Origin: CBDBCU01 sp965243185
GTDB taxonomy: Bacteria; Chloroflexota; Dehalococcoidia; Lucifugimonadales; UBA3495
Assembly: GCA_965243185.1 (NCBI GenBank)
Contig: OZ251531.1
Location: forward strand, 1,054,001-1,118,000
Direction: 5' to 3'
Length of the DNA stretch: 64,000 bases
Shown here: one piece after another, positions 39,293-48,382 of the stretch
How positions within the stretch are numbered: the stretch's first letter is position 1
Layout of the letters: each line of letters starts with the position of its first letter
Translations under genes and position numbers: made by a program
Notes under the pieces: generated by a model
Seen by the model: only the letters and a program-made list of their open reading frames with translations
What the model was told of the DNA's origin: nothing
Database searches by the model: none

Positions 39293-39857
39293 GATACGCC
39301 CTCACTTCCGCCGCGGAATACACCTTCTCCTTACCCTGCCGAATCCGCTCCAAAATTTCTACGGCTTGGTAGTAATCCTCCTTGGCTTCCGAGTCGAGCA
39401 TTTGCAAAGCCGCCAGTACGCCGTGCAGCCGGGCCGCCAGTTCGTCGCCGTGTTTAACGGCGGCGGCGTGGCTTACCGCCCATGCGGAGACGCCGGTCGA
39501 GGATACATCGCAGGCATAAGGCGTCCGGGCAAAGGAATCGGCCCACTCTTTCAGCACTTGACGGACTTCGGCCGGCAGGCTTTCCGGCCCTTTCCACAAG
39601 GTTTGTCGCCCAAAGGAAAACTCCCGGGTTTTCAGCCACCCCCGTTCCCCGGGGTACAGCCAAGCCACGGAAATAGGGTGCGGCCAAGCCGGGCTGCTGG
39701 GGTAGCGGATGCTGATGCCGGCATCTCCCCGATAAATAATCCCGCCGCCCTCCCGGGCCACCTCCAGCAGCCGCTGGGCGGTCTGCCTGGCTTGCGGGCT
39801 GGGCATCCGCTCCAGAAACTCGGGAATGGTTATACGATTGCGCTTCCTCTCCGCCAC
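39276..39857 (-). CDS. Unknown domain fused to a RelB-like antitoxin C-terminus
   Basis: A 193-residue protein. Residues 8-150 are the same domain as the C-terminus of 37813-38979 (FLERMPSPQARQTAQRLL, SPAWPHPISVAWLYP, GWLKTREFSFG, AWAVSHAAAVKHGDELAARL). Residues about 155-193 (YYQAVEILERIRQGKEKVY and SAAEVRAYLGLDG) match the C-terminal toxin-binding tail of RelB/Phd-type antitoxins, which normally follows a short DNA-binding dimerisation domain. That DNA-binding part is replaced here. It overlaps relE by 17 bp. Whether the unknown domain binds DNA, the neighbour nuclease or another partner is open. Confidence 0.75.
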   Translation of the reverse strand: MAERKRNRITIPEFLERMPSPQARQTAQRLLEVAREGGGIIYRGDAGISIRYPSSPAWPHPISVAWLYPGERGWLKTREFSFGRQTLWKGPESLPAEVRQVLKEWADSFARTPYACDVSSTGVSAWAVSHAAAVKHGDELAARLHGVLAALQMLDSEAKEDYYQAVEILERIRQGKEKVYSAAEVRAYLGLDG

Positions 39858-39983
39858 TTTCCGGCCTCCCGCAAATCAAAACTGTTACCTTGCCCCCAGA
39901 CTACCAGATACCCCCGCCCCAATCAACCTTGCCGCCAACCCCCCACCGGGCTATTGCCTATAGAAATCGTCATCCCCAGACAT

Positions 39984-40012
39984 TTGACAGACGGGGCTGG
40001 GTGATTTAACAT
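39984..40012 (+). promoter_or_regulatory. Promoter of the SRP RNA gene
   Basis: TTGACA (39984-39989), 17-bp spacer, TAACAT (40007-40012). Confidence 0.6.
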
Positions 40013-40015
40013 TGG

Positions 40016-40254
40016 TGCGGAGGCTGCGCTAGACGGGGAGCTAGCGGTGCCCTGAACCCGCAATCCGCTACAGCGGGGTGGAATTCCGGTCTGAGGCTGG
40101 ACTTGAGGGGCCGCTGTTTCGGTGGGGCGGCGCTGAAAGGTTGGGCCCCACGCGGCGTGAGCTTGTGAACCCCGCCAGGTCCGAGAGGAAGCAACGGTAA
40201 GCAGGTACTTGCGGGCGCCGTGGGCAAACCTGGCCTGAGTTGTCCGCCGGGATA
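40016..40254 (+). ncRNA. ffs: Signal recognition particle RNA, large type with Alu domain
   Basis: The 5' region has the Alu-domain signature seen in Bacillus-type SRP RNA (GGGGAGCTAGCGGTGCCCTG, then ACCCGCAATCCGCTA). Downstream, AGGTCCGAGAGGAAGCAAC with GGTAAGCAGG forms the helix 8 motif that binds Ffh. The 5' GCGGA pairs with TCCGC near the 3' end. The length of about 240 nt fits the large bacterial form. Ends are estimated. It guides membrane protein targeting together with Ffh and FtsY. Confidence 0.9.
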
Positions 40255-40328
40255 TGTCCCGGGAGTCCTTAGTCGACGGCAGGTGCGCGGCCTCTTATCC
40301 CAATTATCCGAAGCAAATCCGGGAAGTT

Positions 40329-41207
40329 TTGACTGTTTCCGCTATCCCTGTAACGGCATACCCCAAGCCGGCGGCGGCCAAGCCGCGCAAGGCTTTGGGG
40401 CAGCATTTTTTGGTCGATGCCGGTATTCTGAACCGGATTACGGCGGCGGCGGAACTGACGCCGGAGGATGTGGTTCTGGAAATCGGGCCGGGCCGGGGGG
40501 CGTTGACCCGGCTGCTGACGCGACGGGCGGGCCGGGTTGTTGCGGTGGAGTTGGATGCGGGTTTGGCGGCGGCGCTGCCGGGCCGGTTGGGCTACCCGCC
40601 TAACCTGGAAGTTGTTGTTGCGGATGCCCGCACGGTGGATATTGCCACTTTGCTGGGCGCGCCGGTGGCTTACAAAGTTATCGCCAACCTGCCTTACTAC
40701 GCGGCCAATCCGATCCTGCGCCGCTTTTTGGAGCTGGAAGCGGATTGGCGGCCGCAGTCTTTGACGGTGATGGTGCAGCGGGAAGTGGCGGCGAGCATTG
40801 CCGCCGGGCCGGGGAAAAGGTCGCTACTGGCGGTGGCGACGCAATACTACGCCATCCCCAAATTGGTTTGCGCCGTGCCACCGGGGGCGTTTCGGCCGCC
40901 GCCCAAGGTGGCGTCGGCAGTGGTGCGGCTGGATTTGCGGGCGCAGCCGGCGGTGGCGGTGGACGATGCCGGCGGTTTTTTTGACTTAGCGCGGGCGGGC
41001 TTTGCCGCGCCGCGCAAGCAGCTGCGTAACTCGCTGGCGCAAGGGTTGAACCAGCCGGGCAGCTGCGTTGACCAACTGCTGGCGGCGGCCGGTATTGACG
41101 GCCGGCGCCGGGCGGAAACGCTGTCGCTGGAGGAATGGGCGGCAATTTATGGGGCGTGGACGGCGGATGGCGGCGGGATTGATGCAAAGGGGCCGGAGCC
41201 GCGATGA
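40329..41207 (+). CDS. rsmA: 16S rRNA (adenine-N6,N6)-dimethyltransferase RsmA/KsgA
   Basis: A 292-residue methyltransferase dimethylating two adjacent adenosines near the 3' end of 16S rRNA. KPRKALGQHFLVD, the SAM motif LEIGPGRGALTRLL (about residues 70-83) and NLPYYAANPILRR (catalytic motif IV) are diagnostic; PPGAFRPPPKVASAVVRL is the family C-terminal signature. TTG 40329 is the likely start; an ATG at 40254 would lie at the end of the SRP RNA. It overlaps ispE by 4 bp (ATGA). Confidence 0.9.
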   Translation: MTVSAIPVTAYPKPAAAKPRKALGQHFLVDAGILNRITAAAELTPEDVVLEIGPGRGALTRLLTRRAGRVVAVELDAGLAAALPGRLGYPPNLEVVVADARTVDIATLLGAPVAYKVIANLPYYAANPILRRFLELEADWRPQSLTVMVQREVAASIAAGPGKRSLLAVATQYYAIPKLVCAVPPGAFRPPPKVASAVVRLDLRAQPAVAVDDAGGFFDLARAGFAAPRKQLRNSLAQGLNQPGSCVDQLLAAAGIDGRRRAETLSLEEWAAIYGAWTADGGGIDAKGPEPR

Positions 41208-42097
41208 AAGTGGCCGCCTTTGCCAAGCTGAATTTGACTTTAGAGGTGTTGGGTCGGCGGGCGGACGGCTACCATAACATCAGCACGGTGATGCAAGCCG
41301 TTGACTTGGCGGATGAACTGGAAATTTGCCCGGCGGCCGATTTGCAAGTGGAGTGCAGCGAGCCGGCGTTGGGCGGGAAGGGCAATCTGGTGTGGCAAGC
41401 GGCGGCGGCCTTGGCGGAGAGCTGCGGCCGGCGGCCGGGAGCGCAGATCTATATCAACAAAGCCATTCCAGTGGGAAGGGGTTTGGGCGGCGGGAGCAGC
41501 GATGCGGCGGCGGCTCTGTTGGCCTTAAACCGATGGTGGGAGTTGAACCGGCCTTTATCGGAACTGTGCCGTATCGCCGCCGGGCTGGGGTCGGATGTGC
41601 CGTATTTTTTGCAGGGCGGCGCGGCTTGGGTCGAGGGACGGGGGGAACAAGTGGCGCCGCTGCCGACCAAGCCGGGGGTTGGGGTTATTCTGATTTGCCC
41701 CGGGCAGACATTGGAAAACAAGACAAAGCGGATGTACGGGCAACTGACAGCGGCGCACTACAGTGATGGCGGCATTACGCGGCGGATGGTCGAGAATCTG
41801 CTGGCGGGGCGGTTGGACGGGGAACTGCTGCATAATGTCTTTACGGAACCGGCGTTGCCGGTCTTTCCCGGGTTGGCGGCGTTGTATAATCGGGTGGGGG
41901 AAATTGCCGGGCGGCGGCCGCAGCTGACCGGAGCCGGGCCGGCGCTGTTTCTGCTGCCGGCGGCCGAATCGGACTACTTACGCTTGGCGAATGCCTTGCA
42001 TCCGGAGGCGGCGGCGGCGTATTTTGTACGGACTAGGGGGCGGGCCACTGACGGGGCGGTAAATGCGGCCCAACCCGGAAATCATCCTTATCCTTAA
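41204..42097 (+). CDS. ispE: 4-diphosphocytidyl-2-C-methyl-D-erythritol kinase IspE
   Basis: A 297-residue GHMP kinase of the MEP isoprenoid pathway. AFAKLNLTLEVLGRRADGYHNI at the N-terminus, the ATP-binding GHMP motif PVGRGLGGGSSDAAAAL (about residues 88-104) and SDVPYFLQGGAAWVEGRGE are diagnostic, as is LTGAGPALF near the C-terminus. Start overlaps the rsmA stop. Presence of IspE indicates isoprenoid synthesis by the MEP route. Confidence 0.93.
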   Translation: MKVAAFAKLNLTLEVLGRRADGYHNISTVMQAVDLADELEICPAADLQVECSEPALGGKGNLVWQAAAALAESCGRRPGAQIYINKAIPVGRGLGGGSSDAAAALLALNRWWELNRPLSELCRIAAGLGSDVPYFLQGGAAWVEGRGEQVAPLPTKPGVGVILICPGQTLENKTKRMYGQLTAAHYSDGGITRRMVENLLAGRLDGELLHNVFTEPALPVFPGLAALYNRVGEIAGRRPQLTGAGPALFLLPAAESDYLRLANALHPEAAAAYFVRTRGRATDGAVNAAQPGNHPYP

Positions 42098-42118
42098 CCC
42101 TTGTGGTGAGCAAAACTA

Positions 42119-43015
42119 ATGAGCATCCTGGGCGCAATCAGCATCCCCATTAACCCGCACATTCTGGACTTTGGCCCCTTTCTGCTTTCCTGGCACGGGT
42201 TGTTGACCTTTGTGGCCGTGGCCATAGCGGTTATTCTGACCATGCGTTGGGGCCGCCGGGCCGGGCTGGACGGGGACGCCATTCTGTCGGTGGCGGTGTG
42301 GTGCATCGTTGGCGGCATCATTGGGGCGCGGCTGCTCCATGTCATTGACTTCTGGTCGCTCTATTCGCCCAATCCGATTCAGATACTGATGGTCTGGACG
42401 GGGGGAATTGCCATTTTCGGGGCGATTCTGGGCGGCTTTATCAGCGGGTCGGCTTACATTCTGATTCGCAATTCCAACTGGTTTCTGAACCTGTGGGGAA
42501 AGTATTTCCGCTTTCTGGGGGAGCCGGAACGGGCGCCGTTGCCCGGCATCGGTCAGTTGGCGGACATTGCCGCGCCGGCGCTACTGATTGCGATGGCGGT
42601 CGGCCGCATCGGGGATATAATCAACGGGGAGCATTGGGCTACCTTTACCGATTTGCCTTGGGGGGTGGTCTATACGCACCCGGAAAGCCCCGGCGTCGGG
42701 CGGGCGGCGAGCCACCCGGCGGTGGCGTACGAACTGCTTTTTGACTTGGCATTGCTGGCGATTATCTGGCCGCTGCGGAATCGGCTGCGGCCGCCGGGGA
42801 TGCTGTTTGCGCTGTATGGCGCGCTCTATTCCATCGGCCGCTTTTTCCTCAGTTTCCTGCGGGTGGAGCAGAACACCTATTTTGGCGGCTACTTGAACGA
42901 AGCGCAGGTAGTGGCGTTGCTGGTTATCATCATTGCGGTGCCGCTGCTGGTCTATAAGGCGCAGTTTGTGCGCCCGGCCCGGCGGGCGGGCGGCCGGCAA
43001 AGGCAAGAGGAATAG
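42119..43015 (+). CDS. lgt: Prolipoprotein diacylglyceryl transferase Lgt
   Basis: A 298-residue inner-membrane enzyme that attaches diacylglycerol to the lipobox Cys of prolipoproteins. About seven hydrophobic helices; SWHGLLTFVAVA, GGIIGARLLHVI, GGIAIFGAILGG and the Lgt signature GRIGDIINGEHWA (about residues 161-173) are present, with catalytic Arg residues. A 35-residue loop around WGKYFRFLGEPERAPLPG is longer than in E. coli. It serves the lipoproteins in this window (26678, 36568). Confidence 0.92.
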   Translation: MSILGAISIPINPHILDFGPFLLSWHGLLTFVAVAIAVILTMRWGRRAGLDGDAILSVAVWCIVGGIIGARLLHVIDFWSLYSPNPIQILMVWTGGIAIFGAILGGFISGSAYILIRNSNWFLNLWGKYFRFLGEPERAPLPGIGQLADIAAPALLIAMAVGRIGDIINGEHWATFTDLPWGVVYTHPESPGVGRAASHPAVAYELLFDLALLAIIWPLRNRLRPPGMLFALYGALYSIGRFFLSFLRVEQNTYFGGYLNEAQVVALLVIIIAVPLLVYKAQFVRPARRAGGRQRQEE

Positions 43016-43093
43016 CCCGGCCGGGTCGGGAAAAGACCGGGCAATCCGGCCGGGTAACTTCCGGCCCGGGTAACGAATAGGGACGGTGAAAGA

Positions 43094-43540
43094 ATGAGCC
43101 TACCGGGACGCTTTGTTGACTACCCCGAAATCTGCGCGGGCATCCACTGCCTTTACGACCGCATCGTTGCTGCGCCGGATGGGTGGCGGCCGGATGCTAT
43201 CGTTGCCGTGGTGCGCGGCGGGTTGGTGCCGGCGGCGCATTTCAGCTATCGGTTTGACTTGCCGCTGTTTTTCATCAACGACTATGCGCTGCTGAGCGAT
43301 TTGGGGGAATGCCGGAACATTCTGGTGGTGGACGAAATCAACGACAGCGGCAAAGCCCTGCACCGGGTCAAGGGGGAGATTTTCAGTCAGGCGGTTCACG
43401 CCCACCGGGAAGTGCGCTACGCCGTCCTTTATACCCGCTACACCACTACCTTTGCGGCCGATTACTACCTGGATTTTGCCCCCTACTATGTGGAGGATGA
43501 CGCTTACCAGTTCTTTCCCTGGGAGGAAGCGGGCGACTGA
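43094..43540 (+). CDS. Phosphoribosyltransferase domain protein
   Basis: A 148-residue type I PRTase. DAIVAVVRGGLVPAAHFSYRFDLPL gives the PPi loop and the PRPP-binding loop is NILVVDEINDSGKAL (about residues 74-88). The C-terminal part (YYVEDDAYQFFPWEE) resembles xanthine/guanine PRTases that end in an aromatic segment. Purine salvage is likely but the base specificity is unknown. A bidirectional terminator follows. Confidence 0.8.
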   Translation: MSLPGRFVDYPEICAGIHCLYDRIVAAPDGWRPDAIVAVVRGGLVPAAHFSYRFDLPLFFINDYALLSDLGECRNILVVDEINDSGKALHRVKGEIFSQAVHAHREVRYAVLYTRYTTTFAADYYLDFAPYYVEDDAYQFFPWEEAGD

Positions 43541-43576
43541 CTAACCGGGCGTAGGCACTACCGTGCAGTTGGATAT

Positions 43577-43611
43577 AAAGCCGTCATCCCACTGGTCGGG
43601 GTGACGGCTTT
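43577..43611. terminator. Bidirectional terminator between the PRTase gene and recJ
   Basis: AAAGCCGTCA (43577-43586) and TGACGGCTTT (43602-43611) form a 10-bp stem with A-run and T-run on the two sides, between convergent genes. Confidence 0.85.
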
Positions 43612-43613
43612 AT

Positions 43614-45311
43614 TTATGCGCTAGGGCGCAAATCGGCGGCTAGAAGGTTGAGCCGTTGGACGCCTTGCCAAGTATCCAAGTTCAGGGAATAGACCAGGTC
43701 GATGGCGGCGTCCGGGGCGGATAGATATTGGGTCCATTCCTCAGCCCGGTTGAAAGCCAGGACGGTATAGCTTTGGCGGCCCTGTTGGACTTGAAAGCGC
43801 AGGTGCTGGCCGCGGTCGCCCATCGTCCGCAGGGCGGACACGGGCAGGCTGCGGGTTAGAAAGCGGGGTTGGGGATTGCCCACGCCAAAGGGTTCGAGGC
43901 GGTTCAGCCAGGTTTGCAAGTCCGGGGTCAAAGCGGACAAGGGGATGACGGCGTCGATGTTCAGGACGGGCTGCAAGTCAAGGTCGGTCAGCAGTTCCCC
44001 GGCTAGGGCGGTCAGCTGCTGTTCCAGTGGGGGGATGTGGGCGGCGGCGATGGCAAAGCCGCCGGCTTGGGCGTGGCCGCCGTAGCGCAGCAGCAGGTCG
44101 GCGCAATGGGCAAAGGCGGCGGTCAGGTTGAAGCCGGGGACGCTGCGGCCGCTGGCAATACAAGTACCGTCAGCCAACTCGGCAAGGGCGGCCGCCGGGC
44201 GGTGAAAATCCTCGACCAAGCGGCCGGCGACCAAGCCGGCGATGCCGGGGGTAAGTTCCGGGTCGGTCACCAGCAGAAAGGGCGGCAAGGCGGCGCGGCG
44301 GGCGACATCATCCCGCACCCGGGCATAGACTTGGGCGGTCAATTCCCGCCGCCGCTGATTCAGGGATTCCAGGCGGCGGGCCAGGTCAGCGGCGGCGTCC
44401 GGGTCAGTGGTAGTGAGGAGTTGCAGGCTGTCTTGGGCGTGGGACATTCGGCCGGGGGCGTTCAAGCGGGGAGCTATTTGGAAAGCAACGGTGGCGGCGT
44501 CAAGGGCTGCCGGGTCGATGGCGGCTTGGCGGTACAGGGCTTGCAGGCCGGGGCGTTGCGTGGCGGCCAAGGCGGGCAAGCCTTGCTGGACCAGATAGCG
44601 GTTTTCATCCTGCAACGGCACCAAGTCGGCAATGGTGCCTAAGGCGGCCAATTCGAGCAGACGGCGCGGGTAGTCGTAGCCTTGCCATTGATAAAAGCCC
44701 TGCATCAGCTTGAAAGCCAGTCCCGCGCCGCAAAGCTGGGGAAAGGGATATTCGTTGCCGGACATCCGGGGGTTGATGATGGCGGCGGCTACCGGCGGCG
44801 TTTCCGGGGGCAGGTGATGGTCAGTGATGATTACATCTATTCCCAACTGCTGGGCCAAGGCGGCCTCGTCAGTCGAAGCGACGCCGCAGTCGACGGTGAT
44901 TATCAGGTGGACGCCCTGCTGGTGGAGTAGGTGGACGGCGGCGGCGGACAAGCCATGCCCTTCGTCAACCCGGTGCGGCAGGTAGGGAATGGTCGGGATG
45001 GCAAAATCAGCCAAGCCGTCCATCAGGATGGCAGTACCGGTTACGCCGTCCACATCAAAATCGCCGACGATGCCCACGGTTTCCCGGCGGTGTAAGGCGG
45101 CGGCAAGCCGCTGCAAAGCCGGCGTCATCCCGCTCAAGCGCAGGGGGTTATAAGGCAGTTGTTGCGGCGGCTCCAGAAAACAGCGCAGCTTTTCCCCGGT
45201 GTCCAAGCCCCGGGCCAGCAGGATTTGCGCCAGAGCCGGGGGTAAGGCGGACAGTTCCGGGGGTATTGCAGTATCGGGCGGGAGCTGCCAACGGCGGGGC
45301 GGTTGCGGCAT
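43614..45311 (-). CDS. recJ: Single-stranded-DNA-specific exonuclease RecJ
   Basis: A 565-residue DHH-superfamily 5'-3' ssDNA exonuclease. Motif I DFDVDGVTGTAIL (about residues 84-96), VDCGV, the DHH motif IITDHHLPPE, and the DHHA1 signature GGHAQAGGFAIA (about 403-414) are present, followed by the C-terminal OB-type domain (MGDRGQHLRFQVQ). It works in recombination and repair with RecR/RecO-type functions encoded at 59662-61051. Confidence 0.93.
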   Translation of the reverse strand: MPQPPRRWQLPPDTAIPPELSALPPALAQILLARGLDTGEKLRCFLEPPQQLPYNPLRLSGMTPALQRLAAALHRRETVGIVGDFDVDGVTGTAILMDGLADFAIPTIPYLPHRVDEGHGLSAAAVHLLHQQGVHLIITVDCGVASTDEAALAQQLGIDVIITDHHLPPETPPVAAAIINPRMSGNEYPFPQLCGAGLAFKLMQGFYQWQGYDYPRRLLELAALGTIADLVPLQDENRYLVQQGLPALAATQRPGLQALYRQAAIDPAALDAATVAFQIAPRLNAPGRMSHAQDSLQLLTTTDPDAAADLARRLESLNQRRRELTAQVYARVRDDVARRAALPPFLLVTDPELTPGIAGLVAGRLVEDFHRPAAALAELADGTCIASGRSVPGFNLTAAFAHCADLLLRYGGHAQAGGFAIAAAHIPPLEQQLTALAGELLTDLDLQPVLNIDAVIPLSALTPDLQTWLNRLEPFGVGNPQPRFLTRSLPVSALRTMGDRGQHLRFQVQQGRQSYTVLAFNRAEEWTQYLSAPDAAIDLVYSLNLDTWQGVQRLNLLAADLRPSA

Positions 45312-45622
45312 CGGTAGAGTTATCCTTTAGGGGAATGGGCGTAAAGTTGCCGGGGGTAGCATAACGGTTGAGACGGGGCGGCCGCCAGGGGCAAGGGTCA
45401 GTAAGTTGGGGGGAATCCGGATTGCCGGAGGGCGCGGGGATGACGGTTTTAACCTGCCATTGCCATTGGGGATGTATCCGGGGCTTGCCATGGGCTTTCG
45501 GGAATGTTACCATCGACAACAACAGCGAATTCTGACTTGGGGCAATGCCCTTTTACACCGCGCCAAGACTTGCCGGGGCGGCAACTTTATTCCGGATGCC
45601 GGATGCGATAGGAGGTTCACCA

Positions 45623-47968
45623 ATGCCTAAAGTTTCCGTCCTGCTCACCCTTTCCCTGATCGCGATCCTGGCCCTGGCTTGGGGCTGGATGCTGAACACC
45701 GCTTTTGCCGGGGAAAGCGACGGCAATTTTGCCGGCTTCCCCCGCTATGCCGCCCAGGATGGGGCGGCGTCTCTCGACTCCAACCGCAGCAAGGTGCTGG
45801 CGAACCAGGAGATAACCCTGTCCGGCGACAACTTCACCCCGGACGGAACCATCAGTTCCATTACCATCGGCGACCTTACCATCCCCAGCAGCCGCATCAA
45901 TGACGGCGATGACATCAGCATCGCCAGCGATGGCAGCTGGAACGCTAAGGTGTACCTGCCAGTCCACCGTTATATGCTGGATGCCGGGAACAAAACTATC
46001 CAGGCAACGGACTCGGGCGACCGAGCAGCCGAAACCCGGGTCAGCATCTCCAGTCCCCGACTTTCAATCAGCCCCGACACCGGCGAGATTGGCAGTTCGG
46101 TAACGGCACGGCTCAGCAACTTCCCGGTCAGGAATAACGACGCGGGTTGGCCATACCACTCGCTCTGGCTGTTCTATAAAGACCAGGGCCAATGTGGTAT
46201 CGAAAATTCGGCGTCGAGTCCATCTTACTACTCGGATCTTCCGCACACCGATGAGGACGGTGACTTTGACTTCGAGTTCACGGTGCCCACTGGTCCGTCC
46301 GTTCCCTCCACGAACTGCGTCGGAACGTGGTTGACTTTGGAGGATGAGCTCGGATTTTTCCATCATAAGATGAGCGTGACGCATCGGATTACGGCGCCGT
46401 CGCCCACGGCCACGCCGGAGCCTACCGCTACGCCGGAACCTTATAATGCTTATCTCGAATCCAGCCACAGTACTGTAGTCGCGAACCAGCAGATAACCCT
46501 GTCCGGTTCCAACTTCAACCCGGGTGAAACCATCACTCACCTTTACATAACCGGAGTCGGCATCGGTACCTTTCATATCCCCAGCGGCCGCATCAATGAC
46601 GGCAACGACATCAGTATCGCCAGCGATGGCAGTTGGCGCGCCAAGGTGAACTTGCCGTTAGAATCTAGGCTGCTTGGTCCTACTCTATTTGGTCCGGGGG
46701 ATAGAGACATCCAAGTACGGGACTCCGGCGGACGCGAGGCTCGAACCAGGGTGAGAACCTATACGCCCGAAGTTAAAGTCAGTCCCGGCACCAGCGATAT
46801 TGGAAGTGTGGTAACGGTGCGCGGCAGCAAATTCCCGGCCGGGAATGATGACGGTTCCAGTTTCGCCATCCGGGTGGAATACCAAGTTTGGGAGGATGGT
46901 GGAACTTATAAAACTCACGCCAGCAGCGGTGCGGTACCTGATGAGGACGGGGACTTTGAAACCGAGATAACCGTTCCTGACACCGTGGACGCTCCTTCCT
47001 TCAACAGCATCTATACGTCATTCATTATCGAGAGTCATCGAGGGAGTTATCGGCAAGGGTATCGCCGAGGGCATAATGTGCCGGCGCCATCCGCCGCCAC
47101 ACCGGAACCTACTGCTACGCCGGAACCGACGCTAACACCCACGCCGGCACCCACCGCCACGCCGGTTCCGACGGCCACGCCTACGCCGCAGCCGGCGGCC
47201 ACGGCTACACCCGCGCCGCAGCCGACCGCTACGCCGGTTCCCACCGCTACGCCTACTCCGGCGGCGCCCACGGCCACGCCGCAGCCCGGGGTCACGCCGC
47301 AGTCGCCCACGCCGACCCCTCGGCCGACCCCAACGCCCCGGCCGACGCCCACGCCACAGCCGACCCCAACGCCTACTCCGGTACCAACGCCTACCCCCAC
47401 GCCGGCGCCTACTCCGACTCCGGCTGCGCCGACGCAACTGGCTTCGCCGACCGGCGAACCGCCGCATATTTTCTCCGGCTGGGCGTCGATCGACGGCGTC
47501 TCCGCCGGGCCGGGCGTTGCCGTTGCCGCTTATGACGGCGACAATAACCTGGTGGGGGCGACCACTACGGCCGGCAACGGACGCTTTACCATCCATGTCC
47601 ACCGGGCGGTCAATCCCATAACTTTCCAGGTGGACGCGCGGCCGGCCGCCCAATCCTGGAAAACCTGGCAGCTGGGGCAGGTAACCGGCGGGTTCAACCT
47701 GACCGTCGGCACGGCTGCGGACCGGACGGATGCCGGTTGGCTGTTTGATGCCTTGCCCGATTTGGTGCGGGCTTTTACCTTTGACAATCAGACCAAGGAA
47801 TGGTCTTTCTTTGACCGGGAGACGCCGGAGGCTAATACCCTGCTCCAGTTCATCCCCCAACGCTCCTATTGGTTCCTGGTTTCCCGGACGACCAACTTGG
47901 TGTTTAACGCGGTGGAGCGGGAACTGTTCTGCGCCGAGGGCAACTGCTGGAATGTGATTGTGTGGTAG
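45623..47968 (+). CDS. Large secreted surface protein with two IPT/TIG-like domains and a PT-rich stalk
   Basis: A 781-residue protein. Signal peptide SVLLTLSLIAILALAWGWML with cleavage near AFAGE. Two homologous regions (about residues 45-235 and 275-470) each begin V(L/V)ANQ(E/Q)ITLSG-N-F, carry RINDGDDISIASDGSW, and have a DEDGDF strand. A stalk of about 120 residues of TPTP, ATPEP and PTPQP repeats follows (about 485-610). The C-terminal domain (HIFSGWASIDGVSAG...) ends in CAEGNCWNVIVW with two Cys. GGAGG is 7 nt before the ATG. Probably cell-surface exposed; the role is unknown. Confidence 0.8.
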   Translation: MPKVSVLLTLSLIAILALAWGWMLNTAFAGESDGNFAGFPRYAAQDGAASLDSNRSKVLANQEITLSGDNFTPDGTISSITIGDLTIPSSRINDGDDISIASDGSWNAKVYLPVHRYMLDAGNKTIQATDSGDRAAETRVSISSPRLSISPDTGEIGSSVTARLSNFPVRNNDAGWPYHSLWLFYKDQGQCGIENSASSPSYYSDLPHTDEDGDFDFEFTVPTGPSVPSTNCVGTWLTLEDELGFFHHKMSVTHRITAPSPTATPEPTATPEPYNAYLESSHSTVVANQQITLSGSNFNPGETITHLYITGVGIGTFHIPSGRINDGNDISIASDGSWRAKVNLPLESRLLGPTLFGPGDRDIQVRDSGGREARTRVRTYTPEVKVSPGTSDIGSVVTVRGSKFPAGNDDGSSFAIRVEYQVWEDGGTYKTHASSGAVPDEDGDFETEITVPDTVDAPSFNSIYTSFIIESHRGSYRQGYRRGHNVPAPSAATPEPTATPEPTLTPTPAPTATPVPTATPTPQPAATATPAPQPTATPVPTATPTPAAPTATPQPGVTPQSPTPTPRPTPTPRPTPTPQPTPTPTPVPTPTPTPAPTPTPAAPTQLASPTGEPPHIFSGWASIDGVSAGPGVAVAAYDGDNNLVGATTTAGNGRFTIHVHRAVNPITFQVDARPAAQSWKTWQLGQVTGGFNLTVGTAADRTDAGWLFDALPDLVRAFTFDNQTKEWSFFDRETPEANTLLQFIPQRSYWFLVSRTTNLVFNAVERELFCAEGNCWNVIVW

Positions 47969-47979
47969 TGGGTAACCGG

Positions 47980-48017
47980 GGGCGGCGGCCGGCTTTCACC
48001 TGCGCCGGCCGCCGCCC
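47980..48017 (+). terminator. GC-rich hairpin after the surface protein gene
   Basis: GGGCGGCGGCCGG (47980-47992) and CCGGCCGCCGCCC (48005-48017) form a perfect 13-bp stem 12 bp after the stop codon. No T-run follows. Confidence 0.6.
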
Positions 48018-48055
48018 GTTGCCCAGCTCAGCCCGGAGGTATATAGTTACCCATT

Positions 48056-48379
48056 ATGCAGCAGCAGATTAAGACCGGCATCCCGGTCGAATTGGAAACC
48101 GAGTTTCACGCCTTGGCGGACCAGTGGCGGCGGGAAACCGGTATGCTCTCCTCCAGCTCGAAAATGGCGGCGCATCCCGCCTACCGGAAAATCATTGGAA
48201 TGGGCGTGGCTGCCATTCCCTTGTTGCTGCGGGAACTGGCGGAGCGTCCCGACCACTGGTTTGCGGCCCTGCGGGCGATTAGCGGCGAGAATCCGGTGCC
48301 GCGGGAATACGCCGGCCAAGTTCCGGAAATGTGCGAGCGCTGGCTGGATTGGGGTCGGCGGAAAGGGTATATTTCCTGA
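48056..48379 (+). CDS. Small helical protein paired with a DUF7689-like protein
   Basis: A 107-residue mostly alpha-helical protein: LETEFHALADQWRRETGMLSS, then KMAAHPAYRKIIGMGVAAIPLLLRELAERPDHWFAALRAI. It ends in a short linker to CERWLDWGRRKGYIS. No catalytic motif is seen. The next gene begins 3 bp after its stop, so the products are co-translated and probably interact. Function unknown. Confidence 0.7.
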   Translation: MQQQIKTGIPVELETEFHALADQWRRETGMLSSSSKMAAHPAYRKIIGMGVAAIPLLLRELAERPDHWFAALRAISGENPVPREYAGQVPEMCERWLDWGRRKGYIS

Positions 48380-48382
48380 CCG

